Part shown: positions 11,241-20,870 of the stretch, one piece after another
How positions within the stretch are numbered: position 1 is the stretch's first letter
Layout: each line of letters opens with the position of its first letter
Origin: Eimeria necatrix
Taxonomy: Eukaryota; Apicomplexa; Conoidasida; Eucoccidiorida; Eimeriidae
Direction: 5' to 3'
DNA length: 21,743 bases
Assembly: GCF_000499385.1 (NCBI RefSeq)
Contig: NW_013654498.1
Location: 1-21,743, forward strand
Translations under genes and position numbers: made by a program
The notes under the pieces: generated by a model
What the model saw: only the letters and a program-made list of their open reading frames with translations
Told to the model about the DNA's origin: nothing
The model's database searches: none

Positions 11241-13534
11241 GTTTTGTTAGCCGTGACCGAGGATGTCTCCTAAAAGTGATTAACGGCGAGCTATCCAAGC
11301 CATTCAAGAGCATAATTCTGCATAATTACTACTGCCATGCACACACGCAAATCAATTCTTCCAGCCGCCTTAATTTGCTGATTGGCATTCACTGTGAGCA
11401 TACAAGCAGGGCGTTGGCTATCGTCGCACGCCAAAGGGACACACTTCAACACGCCAACACGACACTCTATGTCATATCGACGCACTTCCTGAGATCCAAC
11501 GTTCTCCGAAATATAAACGTAGCCGCTGCCTTAAACTGCCGTAGGCCCTACCACCCTTATTTTGACGGAATTAAATGACAATGCCACGGACAAGGAGAGC
11601 AAATGCTCCGTGCGCATTGTAACTGCACTGATATGCTATGCTCTTGCTTGCAAGACAAAACACAAAAGCCATTGCCGTCTCTTGAACGTTCCTAAATGCC
11701 TCCAGGGAAGACGGCTTTCGATATCCGCCGCCGTAGTGACTGGAAGATTCATATGCCGCGAACCCGCTCATATCAGTCTTGCTGAGATCCAGGTGCCATA
11801 GTGGCCTTATCAATGGATCAGCAGTCTAAAATGTCACCGAATGCACCGCTGCACGTTTTTAAGGGCATGATCGCCATCATGGTTTTATTAATGAATTGAT
11901 AAACGCGTAAAGAAAGAGATACACTACAATTGAATCCTGCATGGTAGAGAACTTCCTAGCTACGTGAAAACGAAGCCATGTGGGAAGAACAAGTCTCTCG
12001 TAGCTCTGCAAAAGGAGTTAAATGGCATATTGCGCTTGCATACATTACACCCAACAGGGAAAAAAATCAAATGGCGATATCCTATAAAGGTACACAAACA
12101 AGCTTGTTTAATAAAACCATGCATGCTGAGATTGTACTGCAAGGTGAGCAAGTCATACAGGGTGGCCAAAAGCAGCAGGCAACAGGAACATGTGTACTAC
12201 AGTTCTTGCATACACTCAAATTCCACAGTCAAGTTCTGTTGCCAAACATTCAGCATTGTTGTTACTCTATTCAATGCATATGCATGTCTATGAGTTTGCT
12301 TCACGCAACACAACTACGCAGGCACACGGAGACATAGATTTAGGTCAGGCACAAATTGGCGCACTTCCTGCAAAAGTAAAATGCCAAGGAAAGAATATAA
12401 AGATAATTGCGACGTGCGGCTCTAAGGACATAGCACTGCATCGGCACGAACACTGCAGCGAAGACTAAACCAGCGTTGGTCATCAAAAATCACGAATATG
12501 CATATATGAAAAGCAGGACCAAATCGAACACATTCAGTTGGGGATAGAAGAAAAATGCATATAGAGCCTATTGTATTCACGCTGCGTAGCCCTGGTGCCA
12601 TCTTCTACAAAGGATGCTTTCCATACACTGAAAAATGCTTGCAGTACCTTCAGCTCTAGCGCCTAGGTTGCGCAACTGCTCCCTGTCTTTGATCTGTAAA
12701 CAACGCTGTCCTTCTGTTAAACAACTACAAATGCAGCATGATGGAAATATACGCATCTTAAGTATGCGCTCTACAGCTGCACGCACCTTTTATATCGTAG
12801 ACTTCTCTGCAACAAAGCCAAGTAATGTGGAAGATCGTTGAGCCATTTTGTGCTCACGAAACCCTGAAAAAGACTACCCGACAAAGCAGCGCTATGATTG
12901 AAAATATTGTCAATTCTTAAACTAGTCTCTTTGTGATAGCGTTGCCTCCTGCAAGCTTGAAAAAGCTACTCGGCGAAGTCTCACCTCCACTGAATAGAGC
13001 GGCAATACATAAACCCTTCGAACAGACCTACAGACCTACACTTGTGAATTTGCATGATGGAAGGGCGGCCCACAAGAAAAATTCGGCCGCCGCATAAAGT
13101 AACCTACGACCTACAGATAAAGTCAAGCAATATGTCTCAATCGAAACCACTACAGTGCACATTTCACGTACAGTAGGCTTCTCGAACGTAAGGCAAACAC
13201 AAGGTAACTCAGAAAAGACCAAAGCAATAAAAAAGCAAACCTGCAACCCTGTGTACGAATGAGCAGCAAATGCTACGAGCTAGCTCACAGCTGTTTGCGG
13301 CTCAATACACAATGCAGTAGACCACTGAGGCCTATTGCCTTCATACAGTTTCACACGCGTGAACGCAGCTGCCCACATGACATACTTTCCATATACTTGA
13401 ATTTTTTTCACGTGTCAGATGCATTGTCAGGAATGGGATACTACCAACGGTCATGAACCTGCAAAATGCATAACCTTGCTGACAACCAAAGGCAGTGCAT
13501 GTGTACCAACCTTGTTGGTGTCGCAGACATCTCC
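11241..13534. other. Non-coding stretch, no supported gene
   Basis: Open frames reach 119 codons (11978-12337, plus) but overlap alternative frames of similar length and show no domain. A 14-bp perfect palindrome, AAACAAGCTTGTTT, lies at 12096-12109, and an 8-bp unit (CAGACCTA) is repeated twice at 13023-13038. Both are within what chance allows. No RNA gene or larger repeat is recognised. Confidence 0.55.
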
Positions 13535-13551
13535 AAAATTTAGCACAACAC
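13535..13551. repeat. 17-bp word shared with 9825-9841
   Basis: AAAATTTAGCACAACAC is identical at the two places, in the same orientation, 3710 bp apart. Similarity fades quickly on both sides (AGCA and short A-rich and TTTTA/GCATTTTA patches). It is more than chance would usually give in 21 kb, and is best read as the remnant of a dispersed repeat also present within copy A of the 9.4-11.2 kb repeat. Confidence 0.5.
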
Positions 13552-14673
13552 CCAGCAGCATCCAAAAAAGACTTTTAGGCTTCACATGGGAGGCTACCCA
13601 CTTACTGGAACTACGGGCGTATATATCCTGGCCAAAGAAGTGCCACCAGTTGGCTGACAGGGGCTTTACACCAATCGCCTTTAGCTTAACAAACTGAAGC
13701 TGCCAAGGAAAAATACACTTTTGAAAAGTAGTAACGTAGCTCGCCGGCACCGCTTTCCCCTCCTTCTGCAGTACCCACCCCGCCTAGATAGTTTCTTGCA
13801 CGATTGACTCAAGATGGACAAAGTATGTGGTTGACAAAAGTCATGTTGATATCTAGAAAGTATCTTCCCCCTCTACACAGGGCATTCGACGCATTTCGAC
13901 GGAGCTTGCGAGATATTGAAAAGCGCAGTATGCGCAGCGCTACGCTTGAGTAAAGAGTACAGCAAGCTCCAATAGCGCATTGAACGGAACTCACTCCCTG
14001 AAGGTATTGCAAAATGAGAACCCACTGAAATTCCTAAAAGTGTGACCGTTGCCAATCTTAAGGCAAACGCTGCCATACAGTGGAGGCAGTAAGATAACCG
14101 ACTGCACATGGTTTAGCCGAGGCATCTTCAAAACAAGAATCTGAGATTTATAACGAGAAAAAGCACTGCTTACAATCTTGTTATGCGGCCGACCACACTC
14201 TGTAACCTTAAGAGGATGCTTTTCTACAAATGCATTCGACCGCCGGTCCATCACGGCACAGGCATTGAAAACGCGCACCTTCAACTCATCACCACGCTGT
14301 CACAGATATGTATTCAACAGAGCTCACACGTCACCTATTTACAAGCTTACGCGGGTAAAGCCGGAAGTACAGTTGATCGTCTTATATAAACAGAAAAATT
14401 TACTCATATTTGACATCAGCCACTACGAAGCTGGGCACGCATCTGAGCTAAGGCTTAACATTGTAATTGGAGCCACTGAATGCGCAACAAACAACTGGGC
14501 AAAATATAAGTTTTAACTGCAACTGCACTAGCCGGCCAGCTCCCGCTGCCTATGAGTCATGATGTTCGCCGCCATATGCGCATGGTGCTGATGGACATCC
14601 TGTACACATAATTCCAGCGGTAGCTGAAGTTACTACACTGTCACACTGCGGTACGTGTTGCCCCCAGCCGGCA
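13552..14673. other. Non-coding stretch before the satellite array
   Basis: No gene is supported. The longest open frame is 112 codons (14178-14516, plus), without a recognisable domain and overlapped by others. AACTGCACTAGCCGGC at 14521 resembles AACTGCACTTGCCGGC at 11191, suggesting that the older repeat family of 9.4-11.2 kb reaches here in decayed form. Confidence 0.5.
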
Positions 14674-17600
14674 CTTCAACATTTCTTCAAATTAACTCAC
14701 ATGCTGAGAACATCACGAATTATGCTCCACAAGATATCCAGTTCATCATTCAGTGTCCACGGTTAAACACACAACTGTACTCCTCACGACCAGGCTAGTA
14801 CCATATTACACAGAAGGCCATAGGAGCTCAAGACAAAAATTAATGGCATCTTCACCCTTCCACTGAAGTCCAGTTAAAACTGAGACCTTTACAGATACGT
14901 AACAAAGATATAACTCCATTTGCCCCCGAACAGAGTCGAATACTCGCGTAAATCAAAAGGCCCCTTTTTCTGTCCAGTACATTCTCTTGCCAGCACAAAC
15001 AACAGGTGCTCGGCACAGTTGATGCAACGTTCGCGCCTGCTCCACAGTTTCATGAACAAACATCAAGAGCAATCAACAAGGCACAGACAAGCAAGACAGC
15101 AAAGTCCTTTTTGTCCTATCAATTCAAACTGTGGTGGCGTACCGTCTTCTGTGGTGTTGTAGTGGTGCGTCGTCCAAAGGCGCCTTATAAAGTATAACAG
15201 GGCTTGCACAGTGACGAGCGAGGCGTTTTTGATACAGCTCGACACACCATCTGTTCACACCAGCCTTTCGGGATTTTTAAGTAGGGGAGTGGTCATTTTA
15301 TTAGCTTAGGCGGCCTTGCTCGCTACTGCTAAGGCCACAGTCACGTATCTGCTGAGCACCTATTAACTTGCACAATTTATTACCAGAAACAACCGTCGAA
15401 GCAACAAGGCGAACACACTCTGAAAGAGTTCTAGCCGAAAGCAGCAATTAAGGCCTACCAACCGTGGTGTTATGGTCATGCCCTAACATCAGCCACCTCA
15501 GAAAATACAAAAGTACTGGTAAGCGAACAAGCAGGGTCTCTCGTGACGAAATGCAACATACCCACTTGATGAACAGCAGTTCGGACTTTTCCGAGGGAGA
15601 GCTTGTTAATACGGCAGCAAAGTCGCAGTGGAGTACTGCTCCCCGTAGCTGCTGCAAAATTCCTGCTCCAGTTTTGCTGACATGCCTCAAAAGGAAAAAC
15701 TAATGCTGATAAGAGCGCAAAGTAAAGGCCTTTCCTGTAGATCGACTGCTATATTTGAAAGGAGCCAAGAGCCATATGTAGTGTGCCAGTCATGCTCTGC
15801 TAATAGGAGCCCTACTGAAGCGTGTTGTGTTTGGTACTTACTCCTTCAATGTCGTCCAGCCGCAGCTTAACGTACGTGCTGCTCCACCAGTATTTCAAGC
15901 ATGTTTCAAGAGGTTGCTTGTTCAGTAGCGTGGCCATTCACAGAGTCATCCACTGCTGCTTGCAGTTGCTGCAAGATCCACGGTTCCGTCACGCCTTCAC
16001 TGATAAAAGCCAGCAGGAGGTAACCTGGCTGCTCAAAGCAAAAATCTACAGATGCCAATACTGTTTTCTCCAATTTTCTGCCATGCACAGTCATATACGG
16101 CGTTATCGTGGTCCTCCGTTAATAGCCCTCTTACACACTACAATTTGTGCCCCACAATACACGAGCAAGATGATCCTGCCAGGAACAGTGAGCAGCTTGT
16201 GAGATCTATCTAGAGACATTGCAGTTAGCATCTTATCACCACAGCTGAAGACAAGTCCACAATTGTGCTGTCTGATCTTCAAGATATAACGCGAGTAGTC
16301 AACAAGGCTCCTCAGCAATAAGAGGTCTCTGACAGTCATGCTCATAAACTGCTCGAGTCATGAGATTTGTACAGCCATGCATGGTATTAGAAAAAACTGC
16401 GCTTTGCCTACAGGCACCGTACAGGGAAAAGTGAAGCCTGATACGTACTCAACAAACTTCGCAGAGGTTCAACATACAAACTGTGCTCATCAAGAATTTA
16501 TAAAGTTTACCAGGTGGAAACAACAATTCAGCAGTTTAACCGCTTACCAAATCGGGAGTTGCTCCTATATCTACAACTTCGTGGCCATGTTACTTCTCGT
16601 AGCATACGTTAGGTATTACCAACAACACTCGGGAACAGGAAAAACTGCGACCGCTCTTATACGTTGCCCTTTTCAATCAACAGCCCTGTGCAATAATCTC
16701 TGGTTATATTATCAAGCACTGCCAACAACCACCCTGCGCTATAGAACGACCCCCAATAGCCATTCACGCAGCCTCTTGCCAAGTTCAACACACTTCCTAT
16801 GAGCAACAGGCTGGGCTTCAGTCGGCGGATATATTGACTCGGGAGCTTTATATCCGGATGTTCCCTACATCTTATCCCGTTTTCACCTCAGTGCTACAAA
16901 TAATCTGATATGCGCCATCAGTATTGCACAGGCGTTGTAGCCAGGAAGGATCCACAGCCATTTGTTCGTATTGCTACCTTCACGAGGCATTCGGGCACAG
17001 TCGTCTACGGTGCTATATTCAAGTGCCGCCACGAGGCACCTCGTACCATACAGCAATGCCCGCTTACAACTCAATCAGTGGCCATCGGCAACACTACAAT
17101 ATACCCTCTATTTCCAACACACCAGCTATGAGGGATAACATCTTGGACAAATCGACTGGAGATGATCATGAGCTTCCAGATTACTGGCTAACACTTTTAA
17201 AAGCTTCTCTCTACAGCCGATTCCACAACTACAACTGCGCCTCGCCTTTATACATCATGGTAGTCAGCGACGGTTAGCAACAGCAATCAGCCGCTGGCAA
17301 CCTTGCACATTTATTGCTTTCTTCCGTGAGCTACGTGTGGCCATGTACGGTGCTAGAGTCGCCCTCTGCCTAGCGCCACAGTGCACGATAAATCGGAGTC
17401 TGAAAAACACTTAACCAAGTTTTCTATGAGGCGGCTCGACGCACAAACTGTATGCGGCAATAGTCTAAACGGCTTGACAGGCGAACGTTTACCACGTAAT
17501 CCATTCAATCGTTCACAATTATCTATGGTGTTGTACTTGATTTCGGCTAAAAGCAGCATTCCACTGTACAGCGACTCCCCCTCGACGTTTAAGCAAGTTC

Positions 17601-18960
17601 CCTATGCCAAGCTCAAATGACAACAGGAGTATGAGCTCTTCAAGTGTTAGATATATTAATTCACCAGTTCAGTGAGGCACGCATTAACTGTCTGTTCCCT
17701 ATATTTGCTGCCACGGTTTCTCGCAATGCACATGCTTCGCCATCAACAAGGAATGATGGAGGACTGTGCGCTGTGATCCCTTTTATCAGCAGCAGGCCAG
17801 AATCTTCTACTCTGTTACATTCTTGCGCCGCTACTAGTCATGTCAAGCAGTTCGCAAATGCCTGCCAGCAGCTCAATGAGGATTTTACCGCTAGATGGGA
17901 GTACACTGTCGATATGCATCGGAAGTCTGGACCCTCCAACTAGAGGGGTCATGACTTCGCGCACACCGTCATGTGTTGCTTCCTGTAGCTGCTGCGAGGT
18001 TCATATTTTTGCTACATTCACATTAATATACCTTTCTAGTTGTAAAAGAGGATCGAAATCAACATACAATACCCAAATCACCTGTATGTGTATCCACTTG
18101 TCAAACACTCCTGTACATTGGCCTTTGTTTTTGTAGTCAAGGTGAATCTAGCATGATATACAAAGAGCACTAAGTCACACAAGCTCGTGTACAAGTACTG
18201 TGTCGGCAATTAACCACAGGCAATCATCTACAAAGTTGCAGTGGGGAACTGGAAAGCCGTCATCTCCAACGACGCCTCGTAGCCAAACATGCAAACTCCT
18301 CGTGCCGCAGTTCAACATACCGACTATACTCAAAAGCAACAGGGGCCAACTAAAAGAAGCATTTCAGCAGACTATTTATTCATACAGTAATGGAAAGCTC
18401 CACAAAGCCGTTCTAAAATTCACAACTATGCTGCAGTTATACAGATGATATTTATACAGCATATCTCGACATATGCAAGGTGACCCACAGCTAAGTATCG
18501 TGAGCTTTTGTTCATGTTAACTACTCTATCAAGCAGTCAGCTACACTCGTACACTGTCCGTATTATAATCGTGAGGTGCCTGTCGGCATCACGGCGGCGA
18601 CAGATGAAAACTCAAGCAGGGACTATCCACCACTCTTCAACATACCGTTCAGGATGGCCAGCATTGTGGACACTTTTATCGAAGGACCTATGAATACTTT
18701 AGCTCAGTGGCGTGCAAAAGCACCACAATTTTCCCCAGAACTGCGGTGTGGTTTGCACATCTTGATTCATATTCGTACACATCAGCAGCAAGAAACAAGG
18801 CTTCTAAAAGCGGGGAATTGAATTCACCGGTGCACGGTTTTTGTTGCGATTCGCTGTATAGTGCATTTGCCGTCTTCGTTTTTCTCTAATCCCATCAACA
18901 GGAACTTAACAGGGCCATACAATGCCTGTTTGTCAATCAATCAAGTGCGTGATGCCCCTG

Positions 18961-19000
18961 CTTGGCGCACAGACTGGTAGCAGCCGCAATTTGTGCATTC
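18961..19000 (+). repeat. Satellite core, well-preserved pair member
   Basis: CTTGGCGCACAGACTGGTAG followed by CAGCCGCAATTTGTGC corresponds closely to CTTGACACACCGACTGTGAG followed by CAGCAGCAATTTGTATGC at 19291. The two cores lie 330 bp apart. This is the clearest pair of diverged cores outside the young duplication and shows directly the monomer length and orientation. Confidence 0.75.
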
Positions 19001-19687
19001 GTGCTTAAGAGGTGATTGGTTCAGCAGCTAAGCTGCGCACGCAATCACGATGTCTTCGCTAAGAATACTGCAGCAGTCACGCAAGCGTATCATGTCTTCT
19101 AAGTTATACTACGCGATCGCAGAAAGGAATGCGGATCGCATTAAATTGTACGCTAGTTCAAAGTTATCCCTTCAACTGGCGACTGCGAACAGTCTACTAT
19201 GATTTTATAACCAACTTCTGCACCACAGCCATTACACACAAACTAGCGCTCCATCGACTCTTCCAATTCATTCATGCCACAGCTCAGCAGCTTGACACAC
19301 CGACTGTGAGCAGCAGCAATTTGTATGCTCTAGAGAATGAAGATGTTGCTTTAGCAGCTTAGTCTCTCAGACAAACGTGAACTGCTTTTCAAATCTGCCT
19401 CCATATCCATATATACGCTTTATTCATATTGGTATGAGCAATCAGTGACCAACGTGCACTCGCGTTTGCGAGAAACTGCAAACACGTGGCCGGACCGAAT
19501 GCATCAAGCAACCGTCGCGTAAAAACAGTTACGGTGCTAAACTAATGTAACTTCAACGGGCATATCACGCAATACAACAAGTGCTAATATCCGCTCAAGC
19601 AAGGCCTGATTTGTACAGTGCAGCATACCGACTATAAGCACATGCAGCCTGGGCGTTGGGCGGATTAGAGGGGTTTTTCATTCAGAC

Positions 19688-19715
19688 GTTCGGTCGGCAA
19701 AGATATCTTTTATGT
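19688..19715 (+). repeat. Forward copy of the satellite segment that precedes the 163-bp unit
   Basis: These 28 bp (starting GTTCGGTCGGCAAAGATATC) sit just before the first 163-bp copy. Before the second 163-bp copy the same segment appears only after base-by-base complementing of 20071-20098 without reversal, with 26 of 28 positions identical. It therefore shows the normal orientation of the far end of the anomalous block. Confidence 0.9.
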
Positions 19716-19717
19716 CT

Positions 19718-19880
19718 TGCCGCTGCTGCTGCAAAATCATGAAATGTCTCTCAGCTCTCTTAAAACATATCATCAGCAACCACTTACGACCGTCAAAATA
19801 TGAGACTGCTTAAGGTCCTGCATCATTTTAGTCTCAACACGCAGGCGAGTAGGGTTGTCTAGGGTGTTATTCGGGAGTTG
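19718..19880 (+). repeat. 163-bp direct repeat, copy 1
   Basis: This copy runs from TGCCGCTGCTGCTGCAAAAT to the end of TATTCGGGAGTTG. It aligns without gaps to 20101-20263 with 155 of 163 positions identical (95%). Six of the eight differences are transitions and two are T/A or A/T changes. The start-to-start distance is 383 bp, that is the 328-bp monomer plus about 55 bp. It is immediately followed by a block that is complemented in place. Confidence 0.95.
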
Positions 19881-20100
19881 GTGTGACAGTCGTGTGCGAT
19901 CTGTTGTTACCGACTAGCGGTGACGTCGTCCCGAGGGAACGGTTTCAAGCTGTATGTATGAAATCCGTAGTCGTTAAACATAGAAAGCTGTTTGTGCCAG
20001 CGTGAGGTCACCAAATCCGCGAAAGGGTGAATCCTCGACGACGCTGCAATCTCTTCACAAAGTGAGCCTTCGAGCCAGCCGTTTCTATAGAAGATACATT
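19881..20100. other. Segment complemented in place (complement without reversal)
   Basis: Replacing each base by its Watson-Crick partner, keeping left-to-right order, turns 19881-20019 into a sequence matching 20264-20402 at 135 of 139 positions. After a 10-bp gap in the downstream copy the match continues through CTTAGGAGCTGC. The right end (20071-20098), complemented the same way, matches 19688-19715 at 26 of 28 positions. Complementing also reveals the satellite core at 19946, exactly 328 bp after the core at 19618. Neither the plain sequence nor its reverse complement aligns to the neighbouring units. The left edge is sharp at 19881; the right edge is ambiguous within 20098-20100, so the block is 218-220 bp. 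A normal inversion would give the reverse complement, so this is not an ordinary rearrangement. The open frame at 20002-20184 is a by-product. Confidence 0.95.
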
Positions 20101-20263
20101 TGCCGCTGCTGCCGCGAAATCATGAAATGTCTCTCAGCTCTCTTAAAATATATCATCAGCAACCACTTACGACCGTCAAAATAAGAGACTGCTTAAGATC
20201 CTGCATCATTTTAGTTTCAACACGCTGGTGAGTAGGGTTGTCTAGGGTGTTATTCGGGAGTTG
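20101..20263 (+). repeat. 163-bp direct repeat, copy 2
   Basis: This is the second copy of the young duplication, in the same orientation as copy 1 and 95% identical without indels. It is followed directly by the forward-orientation version of the sequence that is complemented after copy 1, and preceded by the right end of the complemented block. Confidence 0.95.
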
Positions 20264-20412
20264 CACACTGTCAGCACACGCTAGACAACAATGGCTGATC
20301 GTCACTGCAGCAGGGCCCCCTTGCCAAGGTTCGACATACATACTTTAGGCATCAGCAATTTGTATCTTTCGACAAACACGGTCGCACTCCAGTGGCTTAG
20401 GCTTAGGAGCTG
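20264..20412 (+). repeat. Normal-orientation counterpart of the complemented block
   Basis: This stretch contains the satellite core GTTCGACATACATACTTTAG (20329) and the CAGCAATTTGTAT stretch seen in other monomers, so it is the untransformed orientation. Relative to the restored upstream copy it lacks 10 bp near 20400, between short TTAGG/CTTAGG direct repeats, consistent with a slippage deletion. Similarity to the restored copy ends near 20412, after GGAGCTGCCGCTG. Confidence 0.85.
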
Positions 20413-20870
20413 CCGCTGGATTCACAAACACCCGCGCCCACGTGCATGTGCCAAGAGTTACTAGCAAATCTCGCAGAAACGGGAGGCACTTCACGCTCCT
20501 GTATCCTGGTCCTTTTAGTATACAATGAAGCGCAGTCAGCTGTGGTGTTGTTGCAGTGATCCCCCGGCAGGCACCTCACTAACACAGCAATGCCTCTCAA
20601 CCAAATAGGGACGGTCCCCTTGCTCCATTTTATTATACCGATTGAGTTCCGCATATGTACACATTTTTACTGGTGAGGTCTTCCCGTCAGCAGCTGGGTT
20701 GCCCAGTCAGTCAATATCTGAAACGTGTATCTGCTGTCACAGTCGCACATCCGCTATCGAACTTGCAGGACTGTTGCAACTTTATGTGTCTGCACCATCA
20801 GTAGCCTCCCATGTCCACCAATGCAAGCAATTTCAGACAGCCGTGCAGTTTGATCCCTAAAGCAAGAATG

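Larger units (their letters stand above)
14674..20870 (+). repeat. Old tandem satellite array, monomer about 328 bp
   Basis: A recurring core resembling TTCAACAYACCGACTATGAG, usually followed by a CAGCAG-AATTTGT-like stretch, appears in one orientation. Clear cores begin at about 15237, 15552, 16467, 16783, 17112, 17593, 18310, 18635, 18961, 19291, 19618 and 20329; weaker ones lie near 14674, 14990, 15892, 16150 and 20630. Spacings of 316, 329, 325, 326, 330 and 327 bp define the monomer; 481, 711 and 717 bp mark monomers with indels or one unrecognised core. Other shared patches are a GTGGTGTTGT box (15157, 15463, 17527, 20542), GGCACCTC..ACAGCAATGCC (17034 and 20569) and TAGCTGCTGCAAAAT-like words (15645, 17985, 19726). 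Most monomers are strongly diverged; only the pair at 19.7-20.3 kb is young. Open frames inside, including the 154-codon one at 16338-16802, are not genes. The family is not recognised. Confidence 0.75.

Noticed and set aside
12096..12109. 14-bp palindrome AAACAAGCTTGTTT
   Set aside because: A palindrome of this length is close to chance expectation in 21.7 kb, and it has no supporting context.
16338..16802. 154-codon plus-strand open frame containing GTGKT, reminiscent of a P-loop
   Set aside because: The Walker A spacing (GxxxxGK[ST]) is not met because the residue at the first glycine position is Gln. The frame spans satellite monomers, and nothing else resembles an ATPase.
19881..20100. 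Ordinary inversion or inverted duplication as explanation of the odd block
   Set aside because: The match requires complement in the same left-to-right order. The reverse complement of the block does not align to the neighbouring units, so a normal inversion is excluded.
20002..20184. 60-codon plus-strand open frame crossing the end of the anomalous block
   Set aside because: It is half inside the in-place complemented segment and half in the satellite unit, so it is a by-product of the anomaly.
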